NCBI GenBank assembly: GCA_002409995.1
Contig: DHOR01000047.1
Coordinates: 40,463-104,462, forward strand
Direction of reading: 5' to 3'
Length of the DNA: 64,000 nt
DNA from: Hungatella sp. UBA5385
Lineage (GTDB): Bacteria; Bacillota; Clostridia; Lachnospirales; Lachnospiraceae
The translations under genes and the position numbers were made by a program. Shown piece by piece: positions 62,160 to 64,000 of the stretch (within the stretch, counting starts at the first letter, position 1; each line of letters opens with the position of its first letter). A model generated the notes under the pieces. That model saw nothing but the letters and a program-made list of their open reading frames with translations, did no database searches and was not told the origin of the DNA.

Positions 62160-63953
62160 ATGAAAGTACATTTTAAAAGTATTCGCTATAAGTTCATAGT
62201 CACAATGATTGTTATTTTCCTCTTATTTGCCTCCATTGTACTGTGGATCTGGTATAAAGAGCTAAAAAAAGAGGCGGAAGCTACTGCTATCCAAAATATG
62301 GAGCATATGCTGCAGATTTCTAATACCACCTTCGAAAACCAGGTTCGGGATATTATTAATGTAACCGCCCTCACCACAGTACGTTCAGGTAATTACCTTT
62401 CTACCAACATCATAAACATCATGTCCCGGACTGATCTGAGCAATTCTGAGATAATTCAATACAGAAAAACGACCAATGATTATCTCATTAGTTTATGCAG
62501 CTTCAAAAAGAATCTCAATGGTCTGATGCTCAGTGATTTTAATGGAAATAACATTATTTATGGAGTTCCTACCCCCTATGAAATGCTTCTGGAAGAAGGC
62601 TGGATCTCCCAGATTAAAGATGGTAATGTCCAAAACCTGTTTATAGTCCCTCACTACCCTAATAAATGGTATCAGACTGATAAGGATCTGGTCTTCTCAA
62701 TCCTGAGACCTGTCCATGGTTTCGGTGGAGAGAAAATTGGCTTTGCCGTTGCAGATATCAGCTGCCAGCTTTTTCATGATTGTTATGATGTTAATACTGC
62801 AGCCCTATCATCATCTCTTTACGTGATTAATACGGACGGCAAAGTCCTGTTCAGCCCAGCTCAGGACTTATTGCATACGAAATCTGAGTCTTGGGAAGGT
62901 AAAAAAATGGTTAAAAACTTCACTTCCAGTTCAGGGCACTTTTTTACATATAATGATGAAGGTGAAAAGATGCTGGCTGTTTATCACAATTCTGATTTAA
63001 CTGGCTGGACAACCTTAAATATTACTCCCGAAAAAGAAATTGTATCCACATTTACCAATGCAACTCATAAGATAACGATCATAACAATTGTGCTGGTAAG
63101 CTTACTGATTGTCAGCGTGTTTATGGCCACTTCCCTGCTTACCAAAAACATCCGGATTTTAACAGATGCTGTTAAAAATGTAGATGGAAATCACTTAGAA
63201 TTACAGGCGTCCATTCATTCCAGAGATGAAATTGATGCCCTCTATCAGCAATTTCAGGCAATGCTGAGCCGAATCAAGCAATTACTTCAAGCCATTAAAA
63301 ACGAGGAATCTGCAAAGCATAAAGCAGAAATCGCAGCCCTGCAATTTCAGATGAATCCTCATTTTCTATATAATTCATTGAATACAATTAAATTCCTATC
63401 CAATATACAGGGAATCGAGAACATCGGTGAAGTTGCAGAATCCTTATCATCTTTGATGCATATTAACATGGATGGAAGATCTTTTATCACAATCGAAGAG
63501 GATATTGATTTTATTAACGCTTATCTTAAAATACAAAATTACCGCTATACTAACACCTTCAACTATCATATATCCGCCTCTGAGGAAATTGGTCAATATC
63601 TGATTCCCAAATTACTGGTTCAGCCTTTGGTGGAAAACGCTCTCAAGCACGGACTGAAAGAGAAAAGATCCGGAGGAATCTTATTGATTGAATATTTAGA
63701 GGACGAAGGACAGTTGAAAATCATTGTGGAAGATAATGGCTGTGGTATTTCTGACGAAAGGATACATGAGATTTTACAAGAAAAACAAAGCGGGAACGCA
63801 GGACATATTGGAATCCACAATATCAGGGAACGCATTCACATGTATTTTGGAAATGAGTATGATATAGAAATCTTGAGTCAGCCGGAGTTATTTACCCGGT
63901 TTGAAATGGTATTACCACTGATTACAGCGGAAGGGGAAAAAGAGTATGTATAA
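62160..63953 (+). CDS. Sensor histidine kinase, YesM type
   Basis: A 597-residue membrane sensor. TM1 (about 10-31) and TM2 (about 300-325) bracket a ~270-residue extracellular sensor of the dCache kind. A HAMP region follows, then the His_kinase motif FQMNPHFLYNSLNTIKFL with phosphoacceptor His401, and the ATPase block ENALKHGLKEKRSGG plus DNGCGISDERI. This HPK7-type kinase with a YesN-like partner is the usual regulator of sugar ABC/glycan operons in Firmicutes. The ATG at 62160 follows AAAGGTGG. It overlaps the next gene by 8 bp. Confidence 0.93.
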   Translation: MKVHFKSIRYKFIVTMIVIFLLFASIVLWIWYKELKKEAEATAIQNMEHMLQISNTTFENQVRDIINVTALTTVRSGNYLSTNIINIMSRTDLSNSEIIQYRKTTNDYLISLCSFKKNLNGLMLSDFNGNNIIYGVPTPYEMLLEEGWISQIKDGNVQNLFIVPHYPNKWYQTDKDLVFSILRPVHGFGGEKIGFAVADISCQLFHDCYDVNTAALSSSLYVINTDGKVLFSPAQDLLHTKSESWEGKKMVKNFTSSSGHFFTYNDEGEKMLAVYHNSDLTGWTTLNITPEKEIVSTFTNATHKITIITIVLVSLLIVSVFMATSLLTKNIRILTDAVKNVDGNHLELQASIHSRDEIDALYQQFQAMLSRIKQLLQAIKNEESAKHKAEIAALQFQMNPHFLYNSLNTIKFLSNIQGIENIGEVAESLSSLMHINMDGRSFITIEEDIDFINAYLKIQNYRYTNTFNYHISASEEIGQYLIPKLLVQPLVENALKHGLKEKRSGGILLIEYLEDEGQLKIIVEDNGCGISDERIHEILQEKQSGNAGHIGIHNIRERIHMYFGNEYDIEILSQPELFTRFEMVLPLITAEGEKEYV

Positions 63954-64000
63954 AATTTTATTAGTTGACGATGAAGTGCTGGTACGAACAAATTTAAAGC
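63946..64000 (+). CDS. Response regulator (partial, runs off the window)
   Basis: Only the first 18 residues are in the window: MYKILLVDDEVLVRTNLK. The acidic pair Asp-Asp-Glu after a hydrophobic strand is the start of a receiver domain. It overlaps the sensor kinase gene by 8 bp, and by the usual pairing it should be a YesN-like receiver with an AraC-type output domain; the output part cannot be seen here. Confidence 0.85.
   Translation, partial: MYKILLVDDEVLVRTNLK

Noticed and set aside
1..64000. tRNA, rRNA or CRISPR array
   Set aside because: No cloverleaf, rRNA-like stretch or regularly spaced direct repeats were found on reading both strands. The three-copy repeat at 54.9-56.7 kb is too irregular in spacing for CRISPR.

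Overview
The window reads as chromosome of a spore-forming, low-GC Firmicute of class Clostridia, most likely family Lachnospiraceae. The basis is Spo0A and SpoIVB in one cluster, the gene order nusB-xseA-xseB-ispA-dxs-tlyA-nadK-argR-recN-spoIVB-spo0A, strong AGGAGG-type ribosome binding sites, a CIRCE element, and sugar ABC systems without their own ATPase gene. The family is inferred from gene order and protein character; no rRNA is present to confirm it. Most genes lie on the minus strand.

Layout. (1) 1-12.5 kb: a beta-glucan utilisation locus. A sugar ABC importer (binding lipoprotein and two permeases) and an enzyme operon (secreted or anchored GH16 endo-beta-1,3-glucanase, cellobiose-phosphorylase-like GH94, laminaribiose-phosphorylase-like GH94) flank a divergent AraC regulator. 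The two operon promoters share a 19-bp motif (18/19 identical) at exactly the same distance from the -10 box, which looks like the operator of the regulon. (2) 12.6-32 kb: housekeeping and conserved hypothetical genes: cytidylate-kinase-like protein, galactokinase, radical SAM protein, CapA, DegV, Rpn-type nuclease, HtpG with a perfect CIRCE, two YcxB-like membrane proteins, M18 aminopeptidase, a 260-bp palindromic element, PpiC lipoprotein, HAD phosphatase, Maf, membrane proteins, HD protein, glycogen synthase. (3) 32-34.5 kb: spo0A and spoIVB, with inverted 0A boxes upstream of spo0A and a terminator-like hairpin inside the spoIVB leader. (4) 34.7-44.1 kb: accessory genes sitting between spoIVB and recN: MarR/nitroreductase pair, a D-2-hydroxyacid dehydrogenase, and a PTS/GH38 operon with a PRD regulator that resembles mannosylglycerate utilisation. 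(5) 44.1-52.9 kb: the conserved recN-argR-nadK-tlyA-dxs-ispA-xseB-xseA-nusB operon. (6) 53-57 kb: a dehydrogenase pair (hydroxyacid dehydrogenase and aspartate-dehydrogenase-like), a frameshifted PTS EIIC, three copies of a ~100-bp intergenic repeat and a GNAT remnant. (7) 57.1-64 kb: a two-gene AraC/GyrI-like regulator, and a second sugar locus with GH43, ABC importer and a YesMN-type two-component system whose response regulator runs off the end.

Working together: the GH16 enzyme would cut beta-1,3- or mixed-linkage glucan outside the cell, the ABC importer would take up the oligosaccharides, and the two phosphorylases would release glucose-1-phosphate in the cytoplasm. The 34.7-44 kb and 58-64 kb loci are two further glycan modules, one PTS-based and one ABC-based. 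No tRNA, rRNA, CRISPR array, insertion sequence or prophage was seen.
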